The notes below the pieces were generated by a model. The model did no database searches and was not told where the DNA came from. It saw only the letters and a program-made list of their open reading frames with translations. Both the position numbers and the translations under genes were made by a program. A DNA stretch of 64,000 nucleotides from Ardenticatenaceae bacterium (lineage in GTDB: Bacteria > Chloroflexota > Anaerolineae > Promineifilales > Promineifilaceae), in the NCBI GenBank assembly GCA_020634415.1, contig JACKBT010000002.1:62001-126000 (forward strand), given 5' to 3'. Positions 33,348 to 41,798 of this stretch are shown here, piece after piece (the stretch's first letter is position 1; each line of letters opens with the position of its first letter).

Positions 33348-35843
33348 ATGATGAAACAGTTTGGGGCACTTTTATTGATTCTTATCGGCTTACTTAAGGC
33401 TCAGTTCCTCGAAGTTCCCCCCAGCTCCCCCAAAGAATTTGTGGGGAACTCAGGGGAACTTCTGTTTGCCCAAACCCCACCCCCCTTGCTCATCACCGAA
33501 GTCTATTACGACACACCCGGCGAAGAGAGCGAAGAGGAGTGGATAGAGATTGCCAACGTCGGCACGGCCGTTTTCCCCCTCAACGACATCAAAATCGGCG
33601 ACGAAGAAAGCTCCGGCGGCGGCGAAGGCATGAAACGCTTCCCCGAAGAAGCCATGATTGAACCAGGACAGGTCATTGTGGTGGCGCAAACGGCCGTTGG
33701 CTTCCGCCGCCTCTTCAACTTCAGCCCCGACTACGAAATCAGCGACAGTGACCCCAATGTCCCCGACATGCGCCGCTTCCTCCTCTGGGCCGATGGCGAC
33801 ATCGCCCTGGCCAACGACGGCGACGAACTGCTGCTCCTCGACGAGCGCAACTTCATCCTCGACAGCCTCAGCTACGGCGACAGCACCCACTTCTTCAACC
33901 CATCCATCGCCGATGTCTTCGCCGGTGTCAGCATCGAGCGCATCCCCGCCGCCTGCGACACCGACTCCGCCGCCGACTGGCAGCCCCAAGACACCCCCAC
34001 CCCCGGCCAAATCACTCTGCAAGGCGACTGCGCCACCCCCGTCAACCCCGCCACCCTGGAAACCTTGCCCACCATCGGCGAACTGCAAGGCACAGGCGAT
34101 GCCTCGCCTTATGTCAACCAAATCGTCAGCTTTCGCGGCGTAGTTACCGGCAGTTACGAAGACCAAAATGTGGCCGGAACCACTTTCTACACCCTCTTTG
34201 TGCAAGATGTGGTCGGTTTTGAAGATGGCAATCCGGCTACTTCCGATGGCCTGGCGATCTTTTTGGGGCGGCAACGGCCGTCCTACCAACTGGGCGACCA
34301 ACTGCGCATCACCGGGCAAATGACCGAATTCTTCGGCTACAGCGAAATCAGCGACGACAACCTGGAAATCATCGTCGAAGCCCAGAGCGCACCCCTGCCC
34401 TCCCCCATCCCCATCGCCCCACCCGCCGACAACCAGGAGCAAGCCGCCTACTTTGAAGCCTACGAAAGTATGCGCGTCACCATACCCGGCGCGGCCCAAG
34501 TCGTCGGCGCAACCTTTAGCGGCTGCAGTTTCGCCGTTGTCAACGAGGGCTTGGGGCGCGTGGTGCGGCGCAGTTTCACCCATCCCGTCGGCCAAATTGT
34601 GCCCATCCTGCACACCAGCGATGTGGACTGCGGCGACTTTCCCCACGTCAAAAGCGGCGACACTGTCACGGGCCTCACTGGCCCGCTCATTTATAACTTC
34701 GACCAGTTCAAAATCGTCCAGCAAGAGACGCTGGCCCTGAACGTCACCGCATCACCCTTCCCCCCCCTGCCCCAACCACCAGTCACAACGGCCGATCAAT
34801 TCACCATCGCCACCTTCAACGTCGAAAACTATTTCGACACCATTGACGACACCGGCGACGAAGCCGAACCCAAACCAACGGCCGATCAACTCGCCACCAA
34901 ACAGGCCAAACTGGCCCAAACCGTCAGCACCATTCTCGGCTGCCCCACGCTCATCGGCATTCAGGAAGTAGAAAATGCCGCGCTGCTGCACGATTTGGCC
35001 GAACTCATCGCCCCCGCCTGCGGCTTCACCTACGCCGTCGCCCACCTGGAAAGTGCCGATGTGCGCGGCATTGATGTGGCCCTCCTCGCCGACCCCCGCC
35101 GCGTCACCATCACCGGTACCCAATTGCGCCAGGGCTGCACCACCATCAACACCGGCATCAGCGACAGCAATGCCACTTGCCCCGCCGGGCAGCAGCCACT
35201 TTTTTCGCGCCCGCCGCTGCAAGTGGATGTGACCGTAGACGGCCGTTTCCACACCCTCCTCATCAATCATTTCAAGTCCAAACGAGAAGGCGAAGCCGAA
35301 ACCGCGCCGCGCCGCCTGGCCCAGGCACAGCACATTTTAAGCCTCGTCGGCGAACTACAAACGGCCGATCCCCAGGCCAACATCATCATCTTGGGCGACT
35401 TCAACGACTACGAACTATCCACCCCCATGCAGACCTTAACCGATGGCGGCCTGTTCAACACCCTCTCCCTCATCCCCGAAGCCGAGCGCTACAGCTTTGT
35501 CTTTAGCGGCGCAGCCCAACTCATTGACGGCATCTTCATCTCACCCAGCCTGCAAGACAACATCGCCTCCGTTCACATCTTCCACGTCAACGCCGACTAC
35601 CCCGACAGCCTGGCCGCTGACACCACCGTACCCTACCAGGCCACCGACCACGATCTGCCCCTTCTAGTCTTAACCCTGGATGAGATTGTAGAGCCAACGG
35701 CCGTTCCCCTCCCCACTCTCGCCAACACCCCCTCACCAGCCCCTTCACCAGAGAGAAACAGCCCGCCCGCCTGGTTGTGGGCCGCTCTTTTAGGAGGGGG
35801 TGCGGCTGGTTTAGCCGCCCTCTTCTACCTGCGCCGCCGTTAA
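33348..35843 (+). CDS. Membrane-anchored lamin-tail and endonuclease/exonuclease/phosphatase protein (ExeM/NucH-like)
   Basis: 831 residues (830 if the second ATG is used; AGGAGG lies 1 and 4 bases before the two ATGs). Signal-like N-terminus; lamin-tail domain (PPLLITEVYYD, EEEWIEIANVG) about 45-190; an OB-like segment about 245-440 (VVTGSYEDQNV); then the nuclease domain with FNVENYFD, IGIQEVEN, ILGDFNDYE, QLIDGIFIS and TDHDLPLL, the complete EEP catalytic set. The C-terminal TM helix and RRR tail anchor it outside the cell. Homologues degrade extracellular DNA and remodel biofilm. CCTCCT at 33311-33316 could pair with the ribosome binding site. Confidence 0.9.
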   Translation: MMKQFGALLLILIGLLKAQFLEVPPSSPKEFVGNSGELLFAQTPPPLLITEVYYDTPGEESEEEWIEIANVGTAVFPLNDIKIGDEESSGGGEGMKRFPEEAMIEPGQVIVVAQTAVGFRRLFNFSPDYEISDSDPNVPDMRRFLLWADGDIALANDGDELLLLDERNFILDSLSYGDSTHFFNPSIADVFAGVSIERIPAACDTDSAADWQPQDTPTPGQITLQGDCATPVNPATLETLPTIGELQGTGDASPYVNQIVSFRGVVTGSYEDQNVAGTTFYTLFVQDVVGFEDGNPATSDGLAIFLGRQRPSYQLGDQLRITGQMTEFFGYSEISDDNLEIIVEAQSAPLPSPIPIAPPADNQEQAAYFEAYESMRVTIPGAAQVVGATFSGCSFAVVNEGLGRVVRRSFTHPVGQIVPILHTSDVDCGDFPHVKSGDTVTGLTGPLIYNFDQFKIVQQETLALNVTASPFPPLPQPPVTTADQFTIATFNVENYFDTIDDTGDEAEPKPTADQLATKQAKLAQTVSTILGCPTLIGIQEVENAALLHDLAELIAPACGFTYAVAHLESADVRGIDVALLADPRRVTITGTQLRQGCTTINTGISDSNATCPAGQQPLFSRPPLQVDVTVDGRFHTLLINHFKSKREGEAETAPRRLAQAQHILSLVGELQTADPQANIIILGDFNDYELSTPMQTLTDGGLFNTLSLIPEAERYSFVFSGAAQLIDGIFISPSLQDNIASVHIFHVNADYPDSLAADTTVPYQATDHDLPLLVLTLDEIVEPTAVPLPTLANTPSPAPSPERNSPPAWLWAALLGGGAAGLAALFYLRRR

Positions 35844-35894
35844 CGGCCGTCAATCTTGCGTTATAATAAATGGCATATCACGTTCGTAAACAAC

Positions 35895-36050
35895 TCTATA
35901 GTTTAGAGACAAGAGACTGGAGACGAGAGACTAACCAATCGTAACCACTCCCCCTCCGGGAGGTTCTTTCTAGAGGCAGCACCTTGTTTGAAACCTCCCG
36001 GAGGATCGATCTACAATCAATCTCCAATCTCCAGTCTCCAATCTCCAAAA
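35895..36050. repeat. GGAGACT palindrome split by a CCTCCGGGAGG element
   Basis: Left arm AGAGACTGGAGACGAGAGAC (35900-35930), then CCTCCGGGAGG element (35949-36005) with flanks, then right arm CAATCTCCAATCTCCAGTCT (36012-36045). The layout indicates one repeat inserted in the loop of another. The spacer 35844-36099 has no gene; a TATAAT (35860) is present without a good -35. Confidence 0.8.
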
Positions 36051-36099
36051 ACACCAGGTTCTTTACGACAAACTACCCATCACCCAAAGAGAGAACATC

Positions 36100-37479
36100 A
36101 TGGAACATACAGTAAACCAACCCATTTACGAAAACATGCCCCGGCAATATCCGCCAGGGCCAACCGGCAGCGGCCTGTTAGGCAACCTCTCCGCCATGCG
36201 GCGGCAAGGCATCATGGACTTCTACATCAACATCTGGCAAAAATATGGCGACTTTGCCTCCTTCAAAATTGGGCCAATGCGCAGCTACCTCATCACCCAG
36301 CCCGATCACGTACAGCACGTCATGGTCAAAAACCGCGACAACTACATCAAAGGCATGAGCCATGATCGGCTGCGCCTTTCCCTCGGCTATGGCCTGCTCA
36401 CCAGCGAAAACCCCCTGTGGCGCACCCAACGCCGCCTCATGCAGCCCACCTACACCCCCAAAGGCATCCGCCAATTTGCCGACATGATGGGCGAGACCAC
36501 CCGCGAAATGCTGGGCCGCTGGCAGAAACGGCCGTCTACCACCATCTTCTCCGCCAACCAGGAGATGCTGCAAATCACCATGAGCGTCATCTCCCGCGCC
36601 ATGTTCGGTCTAGACATCAGCCAAAACTTCGTCGAAGCCGCCGAAGCCCTCACCGACATACTCGAATACACCTCCTCCACCAGCAACGACATCATCAGCC
36701 TGCCCCTCTCCGTCCCCACACCCAAAAACCTCAAACTCAAACGCGCCCTCGCCCTCATAGATGACTTCATCTACGGCATCATAGACCAGCGGCAAAAAGA
36801 TGGCACAGGCGACGACCTGCTCTACATGCTGATGACCGCCCGCGATGAAGAAACCGGTGAACCAATGAGCCGCCAGCAGTTGCACGACGAAGTGCTGGTC
36901 ACATTCTTCGCCGGTCACGAAACCACCGCCAGCCTACTTTCGTGGACGTGGTATCTGCTGGCCCAACACCCCGAAGTCGAAAGGCGGCTGCACGAAGAGC
37001 TGGCACGGGTGCTGAACGGCCGTTCCCCCACCCTCGACGATCTGCCCCAACTCACCTACACCCGCATGATCCTCGACGAAACCCTGCGCCTCTACTCTCC
37101 CGTCGGCCTCACCGCCCGCGACGTCGTCGCCGACGACCAGATAGACGGCTACCAGATAGACGCTGGCTCCATGGTCGTCATCTTCACCCATGCCACCCAC
37201 CGCCATCCCGACTTCTGGCAGTACCCCTACGCCTTCTACCCCGAACATTTCAGCCCAGAACAGGTAAAAGAACGGCCGCGTTACGCCTACTATCCCTTTG
37301 GTGCTGGCCCCCGCATCTGCATCGGCAGCCACTTCGCCCTCATGGAAGCCATACTCATCCTCGCCGAAGCCGCCCAACATTACCGCCTGTGCCTGGCCCC
37401 CCAACCACAAATTGGCACCAAATTCATCGGTGTCGTGCGCCCCACACACGACATCCTCATGCACCTGAAACCAAGATGA
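36100..37479 (+). CDS. Cytochrome P450
   Basis: 459-residue soluble P450. I-helix FFAGHETTASLLSWTW, K-helix ETLR, and heme loop FGAGPRICIGSHFALMEA with C407 as thiolate ligand; the N-terminal proline-rich segment PPGPTGSGLLGNLSAMR. It is paralogous to the P450 at 8946 (WRTQRRLMQPTYTPKGI vs WRQQRRLIQPTFTPKAV), implying expansion within this genome. The SpoIIAA/STAS-like gene starts 10 bases after its stop, an unusual partner. No redox partner is adjacent. Substrate not readable; many CYP102/CYP110-like relatives act on fatty acids. Confidence 0.93.
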   Translation: MEHTVNQPIYENMPRQYPPGPTGSGLLGNLSAMRRQGIMDFYINIWQKYGDFASFKIGPMRSYLITQPDHVQHVMVKNRDNYIKGMSHDRLRLSLGYGLLTSENPLWRTQRRLMQPTYTPKGIRQFADMMGETTREMLGRWQKRPSTTIFSANQEMLQITMSVISRAMFGLDISQNFVEAAEALTDILEYTSSTSNDIISLPLSVPTPKNLKLKRALALIDDFIYGIIDQRQKDGTGDDLLYMLMTARDEETGEPMSRQQLHDEVLVTFFAGHETTASLLSWTWYLLAQHPEVERRLHEELARVLNGRSPTLDDLPQLTYTRMILDETLRLYSPVGLTARDVVADDQIDGYQIDAGSMVVIFTHATHRHPDFWQYPYAFYPEHFSPEQVKERPRYAYYPFGAGPRICIGSHFALMEAILILAEAAQHYRLCLAPQPQIGTKFIGVVRPTHDILMHLKPR

Positions 37480-37489
37480 TGTAAAAACC

Positions 37490-37870
37490 GTGACGATTCA
37501 AAGCAAAATTCTAGCCCAGCAAAATCTCACCATATACAGCGGCGAAGGCATCATAACCCACACCGACATCCTAGCCGCACTCAAGACCTTTTTTGCTGGC
37601 GAGCCAACCTTAAAGGTGTTATGGGACCTGCAGCAAGCCAGTCTCACGCAAATAACGGCCGATCAACTGCGCCTGGTCGTGCAATATTCTGCCCGCTTCA
37701 ACCACACCCGCGCTGGTGGCAAAACCGCCCTGCTCGTCTCCCAGCGTCTCGGCGACTATGGCATGGGGCGCATGATCGAAATCTTGGGTAATATGGCCGC
37801 CACCTGGGTAGAAACGGCCGTCTTCCGCGACTTTGACGAAGCTGTCAAGTGGCTCGATGTCACCCTATGA
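37490..37870 (+). CDS. SpoIIAA/STAS-like small protein
   Basis: 126 residues starting with GTG 37490: [19 protein letters not shown], then [24 protein letters not shown] and [20 protein letters not shown]. The alternating strand-helix layout and the 'LWDLQQA' segment resemble SpoIIAA-like (PF11964) / STAS-type proteins. No kinase or phosphatase of an anti-sigma system is adjacent. It lies 10 bases behind the P450 and 13 bases before the permease, so all three may form a transcript. Confidence 0.6.
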   Translation: MTIQSKILAQQNLTIYSGEGIITHTDILAALKTFFAGEPTLKVLWDLQQASLTQITADQLRLVVQYSARFNHTRAGGKTALLVSQRLGDYGMGRMIEILGNMAATWVETAVFRDFDEAVKWLDVTL

Positions 37871-37883
37871 TGAGCACAATCCC

Positions 37884-38921
37884 ATGAACAAGACAGAAAA
37901 AGTGGGTGGGGCAACGGCCGTTACCCCACCCACCCCCAAACGGCTCCTCACCCACCTGCTCCTCGCCCTCATCATCACCATCCTCATCATCGGCCTCCTC
38001 GTCAATGCAGCCCCCCCCGCCCTCAGCGGCCCCTTCACCACCTTCGTCACCATCTTCATGGGCATCTTCGTCGAAGCCGTCCCCTTCCTCGTCGCTGGCT
38101 CCATCGTCTCCGGCCTCATCGAAGTCTACATAAGCCGCGACACCATCACCCGCTTCGTCCCCCGCAACCCCATCGCCGCCGCCTTCATCGGCGCCCTGCT
38201 CGGCTTCACCTTCCCCGTCTGCGAATGTGGCGTTGTCCCCGTCACCCGCCGCCTTTACCACAAAGGGCTGCCCACCTCTGTGGGCATCGCCTTTTTGCTG
38301 TCCGCCCCCGTCGTCAACCCCGTCGTCATCCTCAGCACCTACACCGCCTTCGGCTGGGGGCCAGTGCTAATCGGCCGTTTACTCTTCAGCATCCTCATCG
38401 CCTTCACCATCGGCCTCATCTTCAGCTTCGCCCAACCAGAAGAGGTGTTATTGGAGACTAGAGACTGGGGACTAGAGATTGGCTCTCAGTCTCCAGTCTC
38501 CAATCCCCAGTCCCACCGTCTTTGGCACGCCCTCACCATCGGCGGCGACGACTTCCTCGACATGGCCCGTTACCTCATCATCGGCTCCATGCTCGCCGCC
38601 CTCATGCAGACCCTGGTGCCACAGGCAGCCCTGCTGGCCCTGGGCAGCGGCCCCGTCATCTCCATCATCATCCTCATGCTGCTGGCCTACGTCCTCTCCA
38701 TCTGCTCCACCGTAGATGCCTTTCTGGCCCTGTCCTTCGTCAACACCTTCACCACCGGCTCCATCCTCGGCTTCCTCGTCTTCGGCCCCATGGTAGACAT
38801 CAAAAGCTCCCTCATGTTCCTCAGCGTCTTCCGCCGCCGCACCGTCGCCTACCTCATCCTCCTGCCCTTCCTGCTCACGCTCATGCTAATGGTATTTGTG
38901 AATTTGAATGTCAATTGGTAA
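37884..38921 (+). CDS. DUF318 (UPF0718) permease with an in-frame palindromic insert
   Basis: 345 residues from ATG 37884, with 8-9 membrane helices. Signature [20 protein letters not shown] (the conserved CEC) and [18 protein letters not shown] identify the DUF318/YcgR family, predicted transporters linked to metal or thiol compounds. Residues ~190-211 ([20 protein letters not shown] and on) are encoded by an intact GGAGACT palindrome (38450-38513) that adds a hydrophilic loop between conserved halves without disturbing the frame. TIGR03943 partner follows at 38997. Confidence 0.88.
   Translation: MNKTEKVGGATAVTPPTPKRLLTHLLLALIITILIIGLLVNAAPPALSGPFTTFVTIFMGIFVEAVPFLVAGSIVSGLIEVYISRDTITRFVPRNPIAAAFIGALLGFTFPVCECGVVPVTRRLYHKGLPTSVGIAFLLSAPVVNPVVILSTYTAFGWGPVLIGRLLFSILIAFTIGLIFSFAQPEEVLLETRDWGLEIGSQSPVSNPQSHRLWHALTIGGDDFLDMARYLIIGSMLAALMQTLVPQAALLALGSGPVISIIILMLLAYVLSICSTVDAFLALSFVNTFTTGSILGFLVFGPMVDIKSSLMFLSVFRRRTVAYLILLPFLLTLMLMVFVNLNVNW
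38450..38513. repeat. GGAGACT palindrome inside the permease coding sequence
   Basis: TTGGAGACTAGAGACTGGGG...CCAGTCTCCAATCCCCAGTC: same family as the intergenic palindromes at 12349 and 39750. It lies in frame without a stop codon. Confidence 0.9.
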
Positions 38922-38924
38922 AGG

Positions 38925-38996
38925 TATTTGGTATATTGGTGTATTGGTATATTGGTCTACTGAATACACTACTATACTAATACACTAATACACCCC
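38925..38996. repeat. Intergenic palindrome, GGTGTATT family
   Basis: Left arm GGTATATTGGTGTATTGGTA, right arm CTACTATACTAATACACTAA. Separates the permease from its TIGR03943 partner. Confidence 0.85.
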
Positions 38997-39740
38997 ATGA
39001 ACCGACTCCTCAAAACCACCCTCTTCCTCGCCACTGGCATCTTCCTCTACACCCGCATCACCAATGGCACCATTCGTTTTTATATTAACGAGCGTTTTGT
39101 GACGCTGACGCTGTTAGCGGCGGTGGGCATGATGGTAGTGGGCGCGAGTTATTGGTTACGGCCGTTTCCCCCCCACAACCACGACCATGACCATCACGAC
39201 CATGACCACCACGACCACGACCACCATCACCTCACCTGGCTCGGCCTCCTCATCGTCGCCCTGCCCCTGATTCTAGGCTGGTTTGTGCCGCCGCAGCCGT
39301 TGGGCGCAGGGGCCATCGGCAACCGCGAAATCGGCATCGGCACATTGGCCTCCGTCGCCGCCCCCGGCGGCAACGAAAACATGGGTCTGGTCGCCGGCGA
39401 AAAGAACATCCTGGACTGGCTCAACGAATTCCAACACCAGGATACGGCCACGTTTGTGGGGCAAGAGGCCCACGTCATCGGCTTCGTCTACCGCGACGAG
39501 CGCTTTGCCGAGGATACATTCATGATCGGCCGTTTCGTTCTTAGCTGCTGTGTGGCCGATGCCGCGCCGGTGGGGCTGGTGGTGCAAACGGCCGCTGCCC
39601 CCCAATTCCCCGCCGACCAATGGGTAGACATCACCGGCCACTTCATCACCGGCACCTTCGACGGCATCACCATGCCCATCCTCGTCGCCGACACGGTAGA
39701 AGCCACAGAAACACCGCAGCAGCCTTATTTGTATCGTTGA
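38997..39740 (+). CDS. TIGR03943/DUF1980 membrane protein with a histidine-rich loop
   Basis: 247 residues. Two N-terminal membrane helices and a periplasmic or cytoplasmic loop HNHDHDHHDHDHHDHDHHH, a strong metal-binding candidate, then a third helix and a soluble C-terminal domain with HVIGFVYRDERFAEDTFMIG, FVLSCCVADAAPVGLVVQT and WVDITGHFITG. This is the conserved partner of DUF318 permeases (YcgQ with YcgR). The pair probably handles a divalent metal (inference; zinc is the usual proposal). The double Cys may also bind metal. Confidence 0.85.
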   Translation: MNRLLKTTLFLATGIFLYTRITNGTIRFYINERFVTLTLLAAVGMMVVGASYWLRPFPPHNHDHDHHDHDHHDHDHHHLTWLGLLIVALPLILGWFVPPQPLGAGAIGNREIGIGTLASVAAPGGNENMGLVAGEKNILDWLNEFQHQDTATFVGQEAHVIGFVYRDERFAEDTFMIGRFVLSCCVADAAPVGLVVQTAAAPQFPADQWVDITGHFITGTFDGITMPILVADTVEATETPQQPYLYR

Positions 39741-39749
39741 TATCAAAGA

Positions 39750-39813
39750 GAGACTGGGGACTAGAGACTGAGTAAGCGAAGCGACAATCTCTAGTCTCCA
39801 ATCTCCAATCTCC
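39750..39813. repeat. Intergenic palindrome, GGAGACT family
   Basis: GAGAGACTGGGGACTAGAGA and CAATCTCTAGTCTCCAATCT arms around GAGTAAGCGAAGCG. Sits between the TIGR03943 gene and the TolB-like gene. Confidence 0.88.
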
Positions 39814-39815
39814 CC

Positions 39816-41168
39816 ATGTCCCGCTTCGACAAAATCGTCTTCACCACCCTAACGGCCGTTCTCCTCACCACCCTCCTCCTCATCTGGCGCGGCGACCAGG
39901 TAGGCTTGCAAATCGTGCGGCTCACACCGGCCAGCGGCAGCCAGCAAGTCTCCACCCAGGCCACGGTGCGCGTCACCTTCAGCCAGGAAATGGCCGCCCA
40001 GGCCAATGTACGCATCAGCAGCAGCCCGCCACTCAGCGGCACGGTGCGCTGGGAAAGCGGGCGCACCCTTGTTTTTGCGCCCGCCCATCGCCTGACACCC
40101 GATACCACCTACACCCTAACCATTCCCGCAGGTTTGGCGGGGCAACGAGGGCGCGAACTGTTACGGCCGTTTACCTTCCACTTCCGCACCGGCCAGCCCC
40201 GCCTCCTCTACATCGCCTGGGACGAAAGCCGCAGCGGCAACCAGCTCTACACCATCGCCCCCGCTGGCGGCACACCCCAGCCGCTCAGCCCCGCCGACCA
40301 CAACGTGCTGGATTACACCATCGCCCCCGACGGCCAGACCATCGCCTACACCGCCCTCCGCACCGATGGCGGCAGCGACCTCTGGCTGATTGCGGCTGAC
40401 GGCACAAACGGCCGTTCCCTCCTGGCCTGCCCCGAAGGCGCCTGCAGCCAGGTTACATGGTCGGCCGACAGCCGCCGCCTCATCTACGAACGGCGCACCT
40501 TCCTCCAGCCCGGCGCACCCGTTGGCCCGCCCCGTTTGTGGTGGCTGGATGTGAACACGCGGGAGACAACGGCCGTTTTCCAAGACAGCCAATGGATCGG
40601 GTTAGGAGCCAGCCTCTCCCCGGACGGCCAATGGCTCAGTTACGTCACCCCCCAAACCCAAGAAATACAAATTTACAACCTCAGCAGCGGGCAAAACCGC
40701 ACCTTCAACAGCGGCACCGGCGAACCGCCTGCCTGGAGTCCCGACAGCAGCACCCTCATGGCTACCCAGGTCGTCCTGACCGATGATGCCTTCGCCATCC
40801 ACCTCGTCAGCCTGGCTGTGAGCAGCGGTGAGATGGCAGATTTAAGCAGCGAGTTTGATGTGACCGACAGTTGGCCCACCTTTGCCCCCGATGGCCAATG
40901 GGTGGCCTTCACCCGCAAAGGTGCGCGGGCCAACGAAGGCAAACAGGTCTGGCTCATGCGCCCCGATGGCACCGAAACCCAAAATCTCACCAACAATCCG
41001 GCCATTCACTATGGCCCACCCGACTGGTCGCCAGACGGCCGTTACCTAACCTTCCAGGGCTACTCCCTCAGCCAACCCGACCAACTCGCCATCTGGCTGT
41101 ACGATCTAAACACAGGCCAAACCACCCAGGTAACAACTCCTGGCATCCAGCCCAACTGGCTACCATAG
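39816..41168 (+). CDS. Ig-like (Big_5) plus TolB-type beta-propeller protein
   Basis: 450 residues. A single N-terminal hydrophobic helix (IVFTTLTAVLLTTLLLIW) is a signal anchor. Residues ~35-130 form a Big_5 Ig-like domain (RLTPASGSQQVSTQATVRVT), and ~130-450 form a six-bladed TolB/PD40 propeller: repeated blades such as YTIAPDGQTIAYTA, SLSPDGQWLSYV, TFAPDGQWVAFTRKG, DWSPDGRYLTFQG. Binding or scaffold role; ligand unknown. The propeller is paralogous in design to the lipoprotein at 41795. Confidence 0.83.
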   Translation: MSRFDKIVFTTLTAVLLTTLLLIWRGDQVGLQIVRLTPASGSQQVSTQATVRVTFSQEMAAQANVRISSSPPLSGTVRWESGRTLVFAPAHRLTPDTTYTLTIPAGLAGQRGRELLRPFTFHFRTGQPRLLYIAWDESRSGNQLYTIAPAGGTPQPLSPADHNVLDYTIAPDGQTIAYTALRTDGGSDLWLIAADGTNGRSLLACPEGACSQVTWSADSRRLIYERRTFLQPGAPVGPPRLWWLDVNTRETTAVFQDSQWIGLGASLSPDGQWLSYVTPQTQEIQIYNLSSGQNRTFNSGTGEPPAWSPDSSTLMATQVVLTDDAFAIHLVSLAVSSGEMADLSSEFDVTDSWPTFAPDGQWVAFTRKGARANEGKQVWLMRPDGTETQNLTNNPAIHYGPPDWSPDGRYLTFQGYSLSQPDQLAIWLYDLNTGQTTQVTTPGIQPNWLP

Positions 41169-41243
41169 AGTGTAGTGGTATATTGGTGTAATAGTGTATT
41201 GATTGACCACTACACCTATTACACCAATATACCCTTATACCCA
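41167..41243. repeat. Intergenic palindrome, GGTGTATT family
   Basis: AGTGGTATATTGGTGTAATA and TACACCTATTACACCAATAT arms. It overlaps the last two bases of the propeller gene and ends directly before the ATG of the nuclease-like gene. Confidence 0.85.
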
Positions 41244-41798
41244 ATGTCCCACTCCCTCAAACAACACAACATCACCTCCACCACCGCCATCGCCCACCGC
41301 GCCGCCGCCGATGTCACCCAATTTTTGCAGACTGTCTGGCCGCAAACGGTGGCTGTGCATAATGTGGAAGAAGAGGCCGCCTACCAGTTGCACGATGTAG
41401 ATTTGCTGTGGACGGTTTTGGAAAAAGAACGGCTGCGCGTCATCCCCGTCGAAGTCAAAGGCGACCGCTATCACCGCACGGGCAACTTTTTCTTTGAGAC
41501 GATCAGCAACGAAGGCAAAGGCACACCGGGCTGTTTTCTCTACACGAAGGCCGAATGGCTTTTCTACTATTTCCTGGAGATTGGCAAACTCTACTGCCTG
41601 CACATGGAGAAGGTACGCCCCTGGTTCCTCGCCAACATGCACCGCTTCAAGGAGCAGCGCACCAGCACCCCCACCCGCAGCGGCAGCAGTTATGTGACGA
41701 TCGGCCGTTTGGTTCCCATTACCACTGTCTTAGCCGAAGTAGAAGGTGTGTTGCAATTCCAAAAAGAGGGTGAGACGTGGGCGGGATTGGGAGATTAA
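41244..41798 (+). CDS. PD-(D/E)XK-like nuclease-fold protein
   Basis: 184 residues from ATG 41244; the apparent N-terminal extension is the translated palindrome and is excluded. Motif pair D53 (VDLLW) and E70-x-K72 (IPVEVKGDRY) resembles a PD-(D/E)XK active site, followed by HRTGNFFFETISNEGKGTPGC and FLYTKAEWLFYYFLE, a pattern seen in phage-type EndA/resolvase-like nucleases. DNA cleavage is plausible but not proven. It is convergent with the lipoprotein gene and the stops overlap by 3 bases. Confidence 0.6.
   Translation: MSHSLKQHNITSTTAIAHRAAADVTQFLQTVWPQTVAVHNVEEEAAYQLHDVDLLWTVLEKERLRVIPVEVKGDRYHRTGNFFFETISNEGKGTPGCFLYTKAEWLFYYFLEIGKLYCLHMEKVRPWFLANMHRFKEQRTSTPTRSGSSYVTIGRLVPITTVLAEVEGVLQFQKEGETWAGLGD

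Noticed and set aside
33450..34724. 424-codon antisense frame over the nuclease gene
   Set aside because: Gly/Val/Ala-rich shadow, unrelated to any fold.
8946..37479. P450-based biosynthetic gene cluster
   Set aside because: The two P450 genes are 26 kb apart with unrelated genes between them; no synthase genes are adjacent.
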